From Fagopyrum homotropicum (Eukaryota; Streptophyta; Magnoliopsida; Caryophyllales; Polygonaceae): 64,000 nt of DNA. Positions 1 to 12,469 of this stretch are shown piece by piece. Where the stretch lies: NCBI GenBank assembly GCA_033239125.1, contig BSWB01000001.1, forward strand, positions 818,501 to 882,500. The letters run 5' to 3'. A program made the position numbers and the translations under genes. The notes beneath the pieces are model-generated. The model worked only from the letters and a program-made list of their open reading frames with translations. It was not told where the DNA came from and searched no databases. Within the stretch, counting starts at the first letter, position 1; each line of letters starts with the position of its first letter.

Positions 1-1074
1 ATCGAACCCGGGTTGGTCTGCAGACTCTGCACCGAAAAACGGAAAAAGGTTTGGATAAGGTGGAAAGTCCAGCCGCACCATAAGTTCAGCCCGTGTTTCT
101 GACCAAGGTTTCAAAATACGTAAGATAGAGATGGAACGGAAGGGAACCGTCTATAATCTAGACGGGCGTTTAGACGTGCAAGACTTTTTTTTGATAAAAA
201 GACATTAAATGTGCCATCTAATGGAAATTTTAATAATTGAGGACATTATTTAGTAATTAATTAGGGTGATTTATGTAAATTTAGCTTTGTTTAGGATATT
301 ATAATTATTTTAACGAATTAGGATATTATTTGATAATGGAACTAAAATTCTGAAATCCTATTTTATACTCCTCTCTCCTCTACCTCCCAAAATTGATGTT
401 GCCGCTTTGGTGATTCTCTACAAGCAAAAACAGGAGATCGGAGGAGGAGAATAATTAAAGAAGAAATGACAATCATAACTTGCCGGAGAAGAAGCAAATC
501 AAAGGGACTTGGTGGTCTGAGCGAGAGTCGGGGACTATTAGGGTCGGGGGAGAACCGAAGAAGTAGAAGAAATTAGAACTCGTCGGAAGGACTGGATAGT
601 CTAAGCGAGGTCGTCGGAGGGACTGTGCGAGACCGGAGAAGAGAGTCACCGAGTCGGGATTGTTGGGTTTTTTTCACTGAAACCCTTAAAGTGGGGAGAG
701 AGGATTGTTCATCTTCATTACTAATATTAGGAAGGGTTTACCACTGCAGAATCCGGAAAGGGAAACAACCTTCACACATACTCAGCTACGTACAAATCCA
801 TAGCACAACATATGTCCATCTTCATCACTAATATCATCAGCATCATCAAATTCTCAGCCAACTAAAAGAGGATCCAAGAGGAAACAAGGAAACCCAAGAG
901 GAGAAAGAGAAGAAGAAACGTGGGAAAGAGAAGAAGAAGAAGAGAAACCCTCATCTAAAAAGGAAGGAGAAGAAACTTATAAGGGCAAAAAAAAAGAAAA
1001 GGAAGACGGTAAAAAAGGCGGCGTCCACCCTCCAGAACCGCGGGGGCGGAAATTCAAGCCGAAACGCGGTCGCG
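1..1074. other. Unassigned AT-rich sequence with purine-rich stretch
   Basis: I see no gene here. The part near 1080 may be the LTR of the adjoining minus-strand gypsy remnant. A GA-rich stretch (about 420-1000) holds a segment near 631-715 that resembles 8413-8490 (both contain accggagaagagagtcaccg), so it belongs to a dispersed repeat or to a duplicated leader. The 68-codon frame at 625-831 shows no recognisable motif. Confidence 0.4.
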
Positions 1075-2180
1075 GGATCACAAAAGCACTAGGGATATCA
1101 CATCACATCCCCTAAAAACAAGTTTCGTCCCGAAATTTGAACAGACCTATTCCTCTCGGATCATATGCCTAGGTATAATCTCTCATATCACGGAGGAATA
1201 ACATCTCCAAAACCTAACTCATCCCAAAGACACGGAGGTAGAGCATCTCCGGAAACCTAAACCCATCACAAAGGCACGGAGGTATAACATCTCCGGAAAA
1301 CCGTAATCATAATTCAAAAGCCCGGAAGAAGGACATCTCCAGCAACTATAATTGCAACGATAGCATGGAGGAAGGACATCTCAAACAAAACACAACGATA
1401 GCATGGAGGAAGAACATCTCCAACAAAACACAATATCACAACTCAAATCATGGAGGTAAAAATCATCTCCAACTATCATAATCGCACTCTATAGCATGAA
1501 GGTAGAACCATCTCCAGCTAGACTAGAATCACATCTCAATAACATGGAGGTAGAATCATCTCCAGCTATAATCATGAATCGTGCTAGCACACCAAGATCT
1601 AATAAGATCACACATAATAACCTATCACGAACAACGTAACTCACCAAATATAACTAAGACTTGCTCGGCAAGTCTACAGATGCAGCTATCTCTACATAGA
1701 ACTCGGGATAGTTCCGCGGGATACTATCCTCTGTCTCCATGTGGCCTCATTAGGTCCCCGTCTGGACCACTGTATCCTCATCATCGGAATGTCCTTCGAG
1801 TGCAAGTGTCTCACACCTCGCTCTAAGACTGCAACTGGATGCTCAGCAAACGTAGTCCGGCTCAACCTCTAAATCCTCATCTGGTATATGCTCTCTTAGC
1901 TGAAACACATGAAAAACGGGGTGAACACCCTCTAATCTAGATGGCAACGCAAGACGGTATGCCACCTCCAGAATCTCAAAAGGTTCGACATATCGGGGAC
2001 TCAACTTCTCCATTATGCCAAAACGTCTGATGCCTCACGTCGGAGATACTCTCAACCAGAGATGAGCTCCAACTCTGAACTCTAGTCGACGCCTCTTGTC
2101 AGCATATGACTTCTGGCGGCTGTGCGTGGCCTTCATCCGCTCTCTAATCAATGCCACTCGAGCAATATTATCTTGAATCT
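1075..2180 (-). mobile_element. Ty3/gypsy retrotransposon remnant, 3' end of polyprotein
   Basis: Read on the minus strand, about 2175-1850 encodes the C-terminal integrase/chromodomain-side tail of a Ty3/gypsy polyprotein. The recognisable blocks are SYADKRR, FRVGAHLWLRVSP, KLSPRYVEPFEILE, VAYRLALPSRLEGVHPVF and EHIPDEDLE. There is at least one stop codon (VSPT then TGA), and a few residues are missing between FEILE and VAYRL, so the frame is dead. Further downstream on the same strand (about 1138-1121) is the aaatttcgggacgaaact block that commonly follows gypsy polyproteins just before the 3' LTR. The hairpin-unit array at 1190-1565 lies between them. The rest of the element is absent from the window. 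Confidence 0.8.
1190..1565. repeat. Array of about nine GGAG...CTCC units
   Basis: A degenerate tandem array with a period of about 40-48 bp. Each unit carries the core c(a/t)(c/t)ggaggtagaacatctcc, near 1193, 1231, 1275, 1321, 1363, 1404, 1449, 1495 and 1543. The GGAG and CTCC ends of the core can pair, so each unit is a potential small hairpin. It lies between the polyprotein tail and the LTR-proximal block of the gypsy remnant. Confidence 0.75.
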
Positions 2181-2972
2181 ACTCAGGAGTTATACCACTA
2201 ACACTGCTAGGAGATATATATTTAAGATATTTAATGTAAGATATATTAAATTTATTATAATTATACTAAATTTATTATATTTATACTTAATATTTATAAT
2301 AAATATTATATTATTTTTCCCCGGGCCGGCGGTTCGGGCTTTTCAGCCTAGACGGGCCTAGAGTGGTGTCCGGATCTGGCCCAACGGGCTTATCATCCCG
2401 GGCTTCATCCTCTGTTCATACCTGTCAGTTTTTCGGCCGGATCGAGCATAATGCCCGGATCTGAATTGGTCTAGATATATCTAAGTTAATATAACAACCA
2501 TACATTGTTATTATTGTCGTTTTTTTACATATTTGGGCTCAACATGTTTATAAATGAGTCAATCTGAATTTTAACTGAACTTAAATTGGACTAAGATACG
2601 TACAGAAATGTGAATTAAATTTAAAAAATTATATTAAATTGAGGAAAATATCCTTATAGAACCCACCCTATATTTGTTCATTGACACCCTAATTCTGTGT
2701 AGTTTATGTTGTTTGTGTGTTTGAATGTCATTATATTACGTATGTATACGATTATGTTTGTTCAATTTGTTCTTCTTTATTACCATTTTATGTAATTCTC
2801 ACTTGTTGACAATAATTTTTTATCGTTAACGACACATTAACAATCACAAGTTATAACAATATGAATATTTATTTACAATAACAATCACAAGTTATAACAA
2901 TATGAATACTTTGTTACACAAATTTCACAAACCAGTATAAATAAACCACAATATTGAGATAAGCAATTGAAG
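2181..2972. other. Intergenic, AT-rich
   Basis: No gene seen. It contains a short GC-rich patch (about 2318-2460, ggcccgg-type) and then AT-rich sequence up to the stop codon of the phospholipase C gene. The 3' UTR of that gene must lie within about 2700-2972. Confidence 0.5.
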
Positions 2973-5900
2973 TTACTCATCATTAGCACAAGCAATACAT
3001 GAGAAGAACTTATGCATAAACGACTTTCGAATCTTCTTAATATCCGGTTGTTCTTTGTTAACAATTTCAATGATGGTTGATTCATCTGCTCCATTCTTTC
3101 GCGCTTTGTGGCACTCGTTCTTGAACAACTCGAACGCATCTTCAACATACTTAGAAGCATCGGAAACACTCATGTTTTCAACAAGTTGGTGGGGATAAGT
3201 GTCTTTTCTGTGATCTCCATTCAAGCAAGCGGCCATTTGCACGAGTTCCCTTTGAAAATCGGAAAGCTCCCTCTCTTCTTCCGCTTCTGCTTCTCGTAGT
3301 CTAACCGGCTCTGGCAGTGTAACTACAAATCAACAATGCAAACAAACAACCAAGGATCCAATCAGTCAAATGTACGCGAGATTTTTTTGAGAAGGAGAGA
3401 CGATTCTCACTGAGCATTTAACATAATACTAATATCAAGATCATATCAACATTACCGGGACAATCGGTTCTTGGAGTCGTTCTGGTCAAGACAACATCAA
3501 ATGTTCCAGCCCATTCATCACGTTTCGTTAAGAATGATTTCAAGTTGAAGATCTTCTTAACTGTCGCGGGGATGGACGAATGCTCAAACTGTGATGTAGG
3601 ATATGGACCCGATGGCTTGTGCAACACTTCAATAAACCGATGCGTGAAAGAAGTATTTCAAAATTTGTTCAATTTATAATAAAATAAAATAAAATAAGAA
3701 TATTACAATCATTATGATGAAACATGTGATCGAAAATTAATCGGATAATTTCTAAAAAAAACGTAAGGTTTTATCCCGAAAAATCCTAATAAGCACGAAA
3801 GAAACTATAAAAAAAATTATAAAATTTTACTTTACCATTCCCGAGTTCAATTCAAGGAGAGATCACGACAGAGGGTTTATTCCGAACCCTCTATCAAAAA
3901 ATCACCAAAACTACAAATGAAAAATCATACAAATAGATAATTTACCTGTTCCGGGCTCAATCCAAGGAGAGATCATGATAGAGGGAACTCGAACCCCTAA
4001 CCTATCAAACTTGAAGTAGTACGGAGCCGGTCCGACAATGCCATCGGGGCTCGGAACGCCATCAACCGGTGTTGGGACATGGTCAAAGAACCCGCCATGC
4101 TCATCGTAGATGATAATGAAGAGCATTTCATTCCATTGAGGGCTTGATCTTAATGCTTCATAGACTTCTTTGACAAACCTTTGGCCCTCGGAGACGTCGT
4201 GCGAAGGATGATCATCGTTGCCCGGGAGGATCTTTAGGTCAAAGTAGCGTTGCTCGATCACTACATAGTTTGGAAGCTTTCCTTCCTTGCAATGGGCTTT
4301 GAACTCCAGATCAAATGGGTGGAAATTTGGTACATACTTCAGTTTCCTCAAGTTTCTGCCAACAAATTTTACAATGTCAAATAATCATCATACAAAAAAT
4401 GGTTAAAAGTTCATCAGATTGTAGATCGAGGCCGTGGGTATATGAGTGTACAAGTGCATTAGCCTCAAGTCTAACAGATAAAATAGTAAAGTTGCATCCT
4501 AAATCAATTGACAATAGGAGGGGTATAAGCCTATTAGCAACCTGAAAATTGTGTGCATGTGAGTTCAATTCATAAACTTTTAAATTTAGGGTTTTGATAA
4601 ACAAAACCATATAGATATATTTAAAAAAATAAAACTAAATACGCACTTTAGCTGCGTATTTATTTTTTTCCACGTTACTATGCGTATGGATTTCAAAGTG
4701 AAAGCTCTTTGGAGCCAAAACGAGCCATACAAATGATATAATATTGTTTATTGTATGTGAAACATGTGACATATGTTAGTGGAAATCAATTACTCATTTG
4801 TATCCCGAAATGAAAATCAAACAATTTTGCACCAGGTCTATGAAATTGAATTCGATCTCGAATTTTTAATTCGGGAGAGACGATTTCTACCCCACACCCC
4901 ATAGGCGGAATTGAAGTTTTATTTTGACCCCATACGCATAACCGTCGTCTCTATTCACGACTGAAACAACTTCCATTCCATAACCCAATGTAATTAACAT
5001 GTTGACTATTTCTATTCCGGAACCCATACGCAGAATTCAGTAAACCCTAATTACGCAAATCAACCCAAACAAAAGCACCAGCACAAGGTCAAATCATGCA
5101 AGTTTCAAAATAACAACAATTTTATGTAATAAACTAATAATCAAGTACCAACCTGTAAAATAGAGTTGAAGGAGGATACTGATAGTAAATCCCAAAAGAA
5201 TGCCCTTCTTCTTCCAATGACTCAAAAATGGTCTTCTGTGGAAGCCCTTCAATGAGGATATTAGTGTTGTTGCTGGAGAGCCCATGCGACGTCGCCGAGT
5301 GCACGAACTGCCTGTTGGGCTGCGTCGAGGCCGGCATCGACGCATGCCACCTGTCACAAACCGCAAACTCCGACACTAGCTCCTTGTACACCGGCACTCT
5401 CTCCGGCAGGAATCCGTTCATCACTGTATCGTCTAACCCTTGTTTTGTTCTGTTTGCGTTTTGTACGAAGCCTTGCATTTTTGGTTCTAGCTTCTTCTTT
5501 GCCGACTCCTCGCTCCATGGCTCTCCAAACACCTATCAATAAATCATTTTTATTAGAAAAACTAACTCAAAATAACATCAACTATCAACATTAAACCGAA
5601 AATAATACGAACTTTGAAAATTATTAGGACCATCAATGTATTTACCAAAAATAACACGTCATATATTTTGCGGTAAAAAACCTATCTCCGGCAATAATGT
5701 GGCAATGTTACATCTCATCAAATAAATGGGTTAAAGGTGTGATGTGAATTATATTTTTTTTAAAAAACTATTTAATAATATTTAGATTATTAAAAATAAA
5801 AAATTATTATTTTTAAAATTTTAAATAATAATTTAAAAAAAAAATTGTACAAATATTTATTTTAAAAAATTGTACAAATATTTATTACAAAAAATGTAAT

Positions 5901-7225
5901 AATATTTATTTTTCCAAATATAAAAATATAATATTTTTTTAGAATATTTTTTCAATAAAATTTATTTTCGGGTTTTTGTATAAAATGAAAATATTTATTT
6001 TTAAATTTTGTATTATTTTTGGTTCAATGTTGATAGTTGGTATTATTGTGGGTTATTTTTCCTTTTTATTAAAATAATTTTAGCTTTGTTTCTTTTAAAA
6101 AACACATTATAAACCTTATATTTTGTTTAAATTGTACCATTCATCCATTTTTTAGTCACATTCCCATAGTATTTTACACTATTTTAACGAAATAGCGTCT
6201 ATTTATTTTTAATATAAAGCTATTAATATATTTATGGAAGTTAATATTTTACTTGTATTTATTAACCTAATCTGATTCCTAAAAATACGATGTTTGATTA
6301 AGATTGTAAACTAAAATTTTCTTTTATAAAACACATTGTAAACCTTATATTTTTGTTTAAATTGTACCATTCATCCATTTTTTTTGTCACATTCCCATAG
6401 TATTTCTATTCAGGAACATGGTGAACATTTAATAAGTTGTAAAATTGAAAAAAAAAAAAATTAAATTTTTTTTTAATAATTGTGTTAATTAATAAAAATA
6501 AGTCCTTTTTTTTTATTGGATCAAGTTTTTTTTTTCTAAAATCAATAAATTCAGGTTTACCTAAAAATTCAATACTAAAATGGAGCATTTTACGGTCAAT
6601 GTGTGCCCATGATTTACCAATTCATAAACGATTTAAATTTTTAAAAGAACATATAAATTATAATTATGTTCATTCAACAAAAGCCTTGACTCGATTCTGG
6701 AAGTCAAACAGAACCGTGAAATCATTGAGACGGCCTATACAACATGCTTTGTGTATGACAAATTACCATTCCAAGACTCAATTATAAGAATATAACTTAC
6801 AATCAAAACAAGCTAACCCGAAACTCAGCTAAAGAATATGCTAAAAAAAAAAGATATACTTTACCAAAATATAATTCACAATCTACTATACTAAAATCAC
6901 CCGACCCGACCCGATTCACGAACACAAACTACAGGAAAAGCCGATGAAAAGAGATGAAGAGATTTGATACCTGTTCATAAATGGCTTGGATAGAGTGATC
7001 CGGATCCGGATCAACATAAACCGATTCATTCCGAAAATAAACCCGATTAGAATCGGGTTTGGAAGTATCCAACGGGTTCGAGAACTCGTTTGAGTCGGAT
7101 ACACCGTCGATTTCCGGGTTAAGAGACTTCATCCATCCCAACATATGATCGAATGAACGATTCTCTTGAACCAAAACCACCACGGTCTTGATCGGGCTCG
7201 TGTTCGTGCTCGATTCGATCGCCAT
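2973..7225 (-). CDS. NPC4: Non-specific phospholipase C, NPC3/4/5 type
   Basis: The enzyme hydrolyses phospholipids to diacylglycerol and a phosphorylated head group. Five exons read on the minus strand: 7225-6971, 5532-5153, 4355-3946, 3626-3456 and 3322-2973. All introns are GT-AG and all phases agree, giving 521 aa, normal for the family. Phosphoesterase-family motifs are in order: ENRSFDH (residues 21-27), PNRQFVHSATSHG (157-169), NDDHPSHD (258-265) and YDEHGGFFDHVP (295-306). There is no N-terminal signal peptide: the protein goes straight to PIKTVVVLVQENRSF. This separates it from the secreted NPC1/2/6 group and suggests a cytosolic or membrane-associated enzyme. The start is the first ATG before this conserved block. 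No disabling change is seen. Exact paralogue number (3, 4 or 5) is uncertain. Confidence 0.93.
5569..6060. mobile_element. MITE-like element in NPC intron 1
   Basis: The two ends are inverted copies of each other over about 40 bp. The left end (about 5569-5612) has aactatcaacattaaaccg and aaaataatac; the right end (about 6008-6060) carries the reverse complement, with gtattatttttggttcaatg. The interior is very AT-rich and has no ORF. Superfamily and target duplication are not resolved. Confidence 0.6.
6095..6408. repeat. Direct repeat pair in NPC intron 1
   Basis: A segment of about 85 bp at 6095-6178 (aaacacattataaaccttat ... cattcccatagtattt) recurs nearly identically at 6329-6408. The 150 bp between them is AT-rich. 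It looks like a local duplication. Confidence 0.7.
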
Positions 7226-7308
7226 TTTCGACTCCGCGATGAACCCTAGTTGGGTTTTTTCTTGGAATGGTGATTGTGGTGTTTTTGAGGTTGCTGTGAT
7301 ATAATGTT

Positions 7309-7316
7309 GTTATATA
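7309..7316 (-). promoter_or_regulatory. Probable TATA box of the NPC gene
   Basis: On the minus strand the sequence reads CTATATAAC about 85 bp upstream of the NPC start codon, which suits a plant TATA box with a short leader. Confidence 0.5.
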
Positions 7317-7518
7317 GAAGAGAAGAGAAATGGAGGCTTTGGTTAGACTTAGAAGACAAGCAATGAGGAGAGTTTGATGACGTGTCCCTTACGAGTGCTG
7401 TTTTCATGGGATAGAGTATATTCGTAAATACAGATAATCAAGGGGCGTTTGTTAGTTTCGGGATTGTATTTCTTTTTTTTTTATGTTTTTTATAAATAAA
7501 AGATAAAATGATCTAAAC

Positions 7519-7825
7519 TAAGCATGTCCACGGGTAGGATCAGCCGGTCGACGGGTTCGGGAAGGGTGACCCGGACCCGCCTAATAGGCCAACCCGCCGG
7601 GTTGGTTACCCGTCGGGTCACGGGTCAGACCCGACGGGTCGACGGGTTGACCCTTTTGTTTTTCTGAAAAAAAAAAAGGGATGACCCAGCGGGTTGACCC
7701 GCCAATGGATTTGCCCAACAGCTAAAATAGCTGTTGGATTCGATTTTTTAATTTTTTTTCAAAATTGACCGTTGGCGGGTCGACCCGCCGGGTCATGGGT
7801 AACCCATGACCCGTGGACAATCTTA
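7519..7825. mobile_element. hAT-type MITE with 8-bp target duplication
   Basis: A 307-bp GC-rich element. Its terminal inverted repeats are TAAGCATGTCCACGGGT on the left and, reversed, TAAGATTGTCCACGGGT on the right. It is flanked on both sides by the same 8-mer atctaaac (7511-7518 and 7826-7833). An 8-bp target duplication and TGTCCA-type ends are typical of hAT elements. The interior is made of cgggtcgacgggtt-like short repeats and has no ORF. Confidence 0.85.
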
Positions 7826-7833
7826 ATCTAAAC

Positions 7834-9200
7834 CGTACTCATCTTTTATACTGACTAAACTTTAGTATTCCGTCATTTAAACAAGAACGGTACCTTGCTT
7901 ATTGAGTATTTGAGTCTGATCAAAGAGTAGTATCTCGATCACTATTCACACGTTAAATTATTTTAATGGTGTTAAATATCAGGGATAAAATTGTCCACTT
8001 ATCTAAGATAATGTACTATTCCATTTTTTTTAATTTCCCTTTTTTGAGGGCTTATTTGCAAAATCCACAAATTTCTCCCTAACCCTAGTTTTCTCTCTTC
8101 TCGACTCCTCCGCCGTCTTCTTCCTCCGCCTCCTAGATCTGACCATGAACAACCTCCTCCCCGATGTCGGATCTTGTGTCATCCGGATCGGAAGACTAGA
8201 GGCTCGATTTACGCACAACTCCACATTCTCGCTCGATTCATCTCTATCAGTCAAGTTTTTATTCATTCTTTTTTTTGCTTCTCTTTTAGTTTCATTTTCT
8301 CAGCATTTCCGGTATTCATATGTTGAGAATTGAGATCGATAAACTCTGATAGATTTCAATTTTGGTATTCGGGTTTCAATCTATTATGGATTTCAATTTT
8401 TAATGATTCTCTACAAACCGGAGAAGAGAGTCACCGAGTTGAGATTGTTGGGTCTTTCACTGAAACCCTAAAATTGGGGAGAGATAATTTTGAAAAAAAA
8501 AAAAAAAGCAAACCCATCCTGCCCCATCTAACACGTCACGCCTCCGTGTCATCCGTCCAAATGCCCGTCTTGCCTGTATAATGGTTGTCCCGAACCCGCC
8601 TTCGTAAAAGCCGTCAAGCCATCACTATTTTGGACTAAAACACGACGGCCGTGGACGGCGTATTTTAAAAATACATATATTAATAGTAAAATAGTGAAAA
8701 AGTCCTTTTTAAAAGAAAAACATATGTCGCCCCTGTACCCGGGATACCAAACGTGTTCGGACAACAATCCAAGCTCGACGATGTGCACAACCAAATTTGG
8801 TCCGGACAAAAAAGGGAGAAAAAAAAATTCCCAAAGTCTGGTCCAAATCTGACCCGAGCCTAGAAAGTATCAACTGTAATGTTAATTGAGTTTGAAGTTA
8901 CGTTTATTTTTTATTGTTCTTAGAAGTGAACGAGATAATACCAAGTTCTTTGCGAGTTGAATCCGAATATATACCCTTTTACCCACATAAGTTAATATTA
9001 TAATGATTTTGTTTATTATGTATTAGGTTTTATTAATGGTTATTTTGAATGTTTTCTTTTGGATGACTAATTTGTTTTTTATCTTCTCAAAATTATCAAT
9101 AAATGTTAATTAATGATATAATGGTGCATTTCGAAAGTTATAAAAATAACAAACACTATCTAAAACCAAAAAACTTTTAAACATAACACGAAAAGGCCAA

Positions 9201-9202
<2 letters not shown>
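7834..9202. other. Intergenic with leader-like and repeated segments
   Basis: No supported gene. About 8030-8330 looks like a leader or first exon (pyrimidine-rich, with ccctaaccctag), but its frames have no recognised homology. Positions 8413-8490 resemble 631-715. A GC-rich tract with cccgcc/gacggc words lies at 8560-8670. The rest, up to the TA microsatellite, is AT-rich. Confidence 0.4.

Positions 9203-9257
<55 letters not shown>
9203..9257. repeat. (TA)n microsatellite, left border of the MULE
   Basis: A pure TA run directly abutting the left TIR of the 9.1-kb Mutator-like element. Confidence 0.95.
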
Positions 9258-9261
<4 letters not shown>

Positions 9262-9764
9262 CATACTCCCATGTAAACAGCCCTTATAGTGTACGATGAG
9301 AACAAATCGTAGCCCTTGATCTGATTAATCTAAAGGCTGAAAATTAACATAAATATTCAATGAAAAATTCAGCACACTCTCCTTATTGGAATGTGTAATA
9401 CACTCTCCAAAATAAGGAAATTACAATATTTTTTAAAAATTATAAATGAGATCTTCTTCCACTATTTTAGGGAGTTACAATATACAGAATCTTCCAATTA
9501 ATTTAAACATAATCGATCAAGCAATATCAATTATATGGATGATACGTTTTGCTGAAACGCCATACACTCCATTGTCGCCGGAAGAACTGAACATATTTTC
9601 GCCGGAATAGTTAAAAGTAAGTGTTTCTTGTTCAATATACAATATTATCGTCATCAAACAATCGGTTGATTTGTACTCAGGTTGTTCGTTTTTCATCAAT
9701 ATATGTCCTCAATTGATCGGTTAATTTGTGCAGGGGATTCAGGCAAGAAACAGATTCGGAATCG

Positions 9765-12469
9765 ATGGAAGAAGGTAACTGAAAGTGGAATAACATAAAC
9801 AGTTAAAGTAATATGTTAACGGATATTTGGTTTCATAATAACGAATATATTTGAATATACCACTGAATACGATTCGGTGACGGTGAAGGTTTACCTAAAT
9901 ATCAAATATTAAACAACTCGTATTTAAATTATCATAATATAAATATTTATTGAATTTTTTACAGATTCCCCATGTGAAAGAGATTGGGATGTTGATGGAT
10001 CCGGCATTGATGCTAACATGGAGAGTATGGATGAATTTTATGAAGCAGCGGCAAACGAAGAATTCAATGCCGGAATAGTCATGACGCAATCGCCGGGTAA
10101 AACGAAATATTGGACTCCGCATTATGATGAATCAAACCATCCACGTATTGGAATGTATTTCAAGACGCCGGAGGAAGGTATAGATTTTTATAAGACGTAT
10201 GCTAAAGAGGTCGGTTTTGATATTCGGTTGTCATCTTCACGTATATGCTCAAAAGATGGGACTTTATTGCATAGTCGTATATTGTGTAGTCGGTCAGGAT
10301 TCAAGGGAAATGTACCCACTACCGGAAAGCGTCATAGAGTTTCAAATCGGGTTGGTTGCAAAGCAATATTTGCTATTAAGTATGCCGGAAACGACGGGTA
10401 CATTGTATCAAAATTTGAGGCTCAACATAATCATTCGCTACTTGAAGGAGTGTCGAAGAAATTCATGAAAACGAACAGGAAGCTTGATTACGGACATCAG
10501 AAGTTTCTTATAAACTGCGCAAAAGCTAATTTAGGTCCAGCTATGTCACACCGTTTGATGAATGAAATTATGGGGGGGTGCGGAGACGTGGGACCTATTG
10601 TAAAGGATTGTCGAAATTTCAAGAGGGATTTAATGGCATACATATCCGGTGCGGATGCACAAATGATTCTGGATACATTCCACAAGAAACAAGAGCGGTG
10701 TAGTGGTTTCTACTTTGCATATGACGTGGACGAAGAAAAAAGACTCACAAGGTTGTTTTGGTGTGACCCAATTGCTAGGTCAAATTTTGCAGCGTTTGGC
10801 GATGTGGTATCTTTCGACTCTACGTATCGATCAAACAAGTAAGTTTAAACAGTTATTTTATATTCAATCAGGATAATTCATTAATTCGGTATAATTAAAA
10901 CTATTTATTGTATCATGAACATATCATCGCACACTGCAGGTATAGTATGGTATTCGCTCCCTTTACAGGAATGGATAACCATCGTAAATCTGTCACATTT
11001 GGTGCCGGTCTACTTTTGAAAGAGGACGTAGATTCTTACACATGGATTCTACGCCACTTTAAGGAAGCAATGTTCAGGGATCCCGCTGTTATCGTCACCG
11101 ATCAAGATCCTGCCCTTAGGATTGCTGTGCCAGACGTATTCCCCGATACTAGACACCGCTTTTGTATGTGACATATAATGATGAAATTGCCGCTTCACGT
11201 AAGGATCACATTTGTATATTTGGTATACAAGTTTTAGATGTCGCATATATAATCGATTCATTGACGAATATATTATACTATTTCATTGAATATATTTAAC
11301 AATTATCATTCTTTACGATCTGACAGGTGGACAAAGTTGTGCTGTTGAACAAGGATTTTAGGCTGAAGATTAACAAGGTTGTTAGGAGTTACGAGACTAC
11401 AGTCACGGAGTTTGAACAACAATGGGGGGAAATGATCGATGAATTTGACTTGGGTGCAAACACTTGGCTTTCATTAATGTACTCGTTGCGGCAATTATGG
11501 ATTCCTGCATATTTTAGGGACGTACTATTGGGTGGACTGATGCGTACAACTTCGATATCTGAATCAGCCAATAGCTTTTTCGGTAGATACAACAAGCGGA
11601 ATTTCACACTCATAGAGCTGATGATGCAGTTTGATAGTGTTATGGATGCTCAAAGGCATGCCCAATCAAAGTTGGACATGGAATCTGCAACCATGACACC
11701 CAATTACAAAACACCGCATGAAATAGAGAGGTTTGCATCGTCTGTATACACTCTCAAGACATTTTTAAAGGTACAATATGAGATATACTTTGCGTGTGTT
11801 AACTGCAATGTCACTGAGGAGACTGTTGTGGATGGTTATAAGACACATATTGTTCGTGACGAAGGGTTTGGATTATTCACTGTCCAACATGATTCGGATG
11901 TGAGAAAATCAACATGTACATGCAACATGTTTAATAGGGTTGGTATCCCTTGCCTTCACATATTTTGCACCTACAAATATATGTATATGAAGGAGATCCC
12001 GAATGAGATGGTGTTACCTCGGTGGAGGAAGGATGCTAGACGGGTAGCCAGCACGAACATAGATCAGGTAGTTGTCCAACAGTGTATTGCATTGGAAGAG
12101 AAAAAAGAGTTAACAAATAAGGTATGGAGTGCAATATACTCGACAGTTGGAAGTGTAGTTGATGACACTGCAATGCTAGAAGATTTTTTGCAAACCCTCA
12201 ATGTAAAAAGAGCCGAATACATGAAGTCTGATGATGTGTTACTCACTGTAAATCCATCAAAACAAGACATGGTTGAGAGTTTTGTTGGAATAAAAGTTCC
12301 ACCAGATGTTACCATTCAGCCACCAGTGAAAGCAAAAAACAAAGGCACTCGTATAAAAAGTAGTCTCAAAACTGCAACTACGAAAGCAAACAAACCACTA
12401 CGCAAGTGTGCAAGATGTGGTCAGCTCACCACACACGACAAGAGGAATTGCAAGGAGTCCCTCGAATGA
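9765..12469 (+). pseudogene. FAR1/MULE transposase with an in-frame TGA
   Basis: Model exons are 9765-9774, 9965-10838, 10940-11198 and 11327-12469, all GT-AG and in phase, giving 761 codons. The order is an N-terminal FAR1-type DNA-binding region (about 65-161, ending in a HNH pair), then a MULE DDE transposase domain with Asp288 (FDSTYRSNK) and Asp349 (VTDQDPAL). SESAN near Glu460 is a candidate for the third acidic residue. A SWIM zinc finger follows (Cys578, Cys580, Cys590, His592), then a terminal CX2CX5HX4C knuckle (Cys742, Cys745, His751, Cys756). Codon 372 is TGA in the HRFCM-stop-HI context, where the family has Trp (TGG); this would truncate the protein inside the catalytic domain. 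The rest of the frame is open, so the lesion is recent. The 10-nt first exon is an inference from phase; otherwise the start is the ATG at 10018. Confidence 0.85.

Noticed and set aside
1190..1565. Possible CRISPR-like regular repeat array
   Set aside because: Units are degenerate, spacers are not unique sequences of fixed length, and the context is a plant retroelement.
8085..8100. Telomere-like ccctaaccctag
   Set aside because: Fewer than two full repeats; common as a telo-box in plant leaders.
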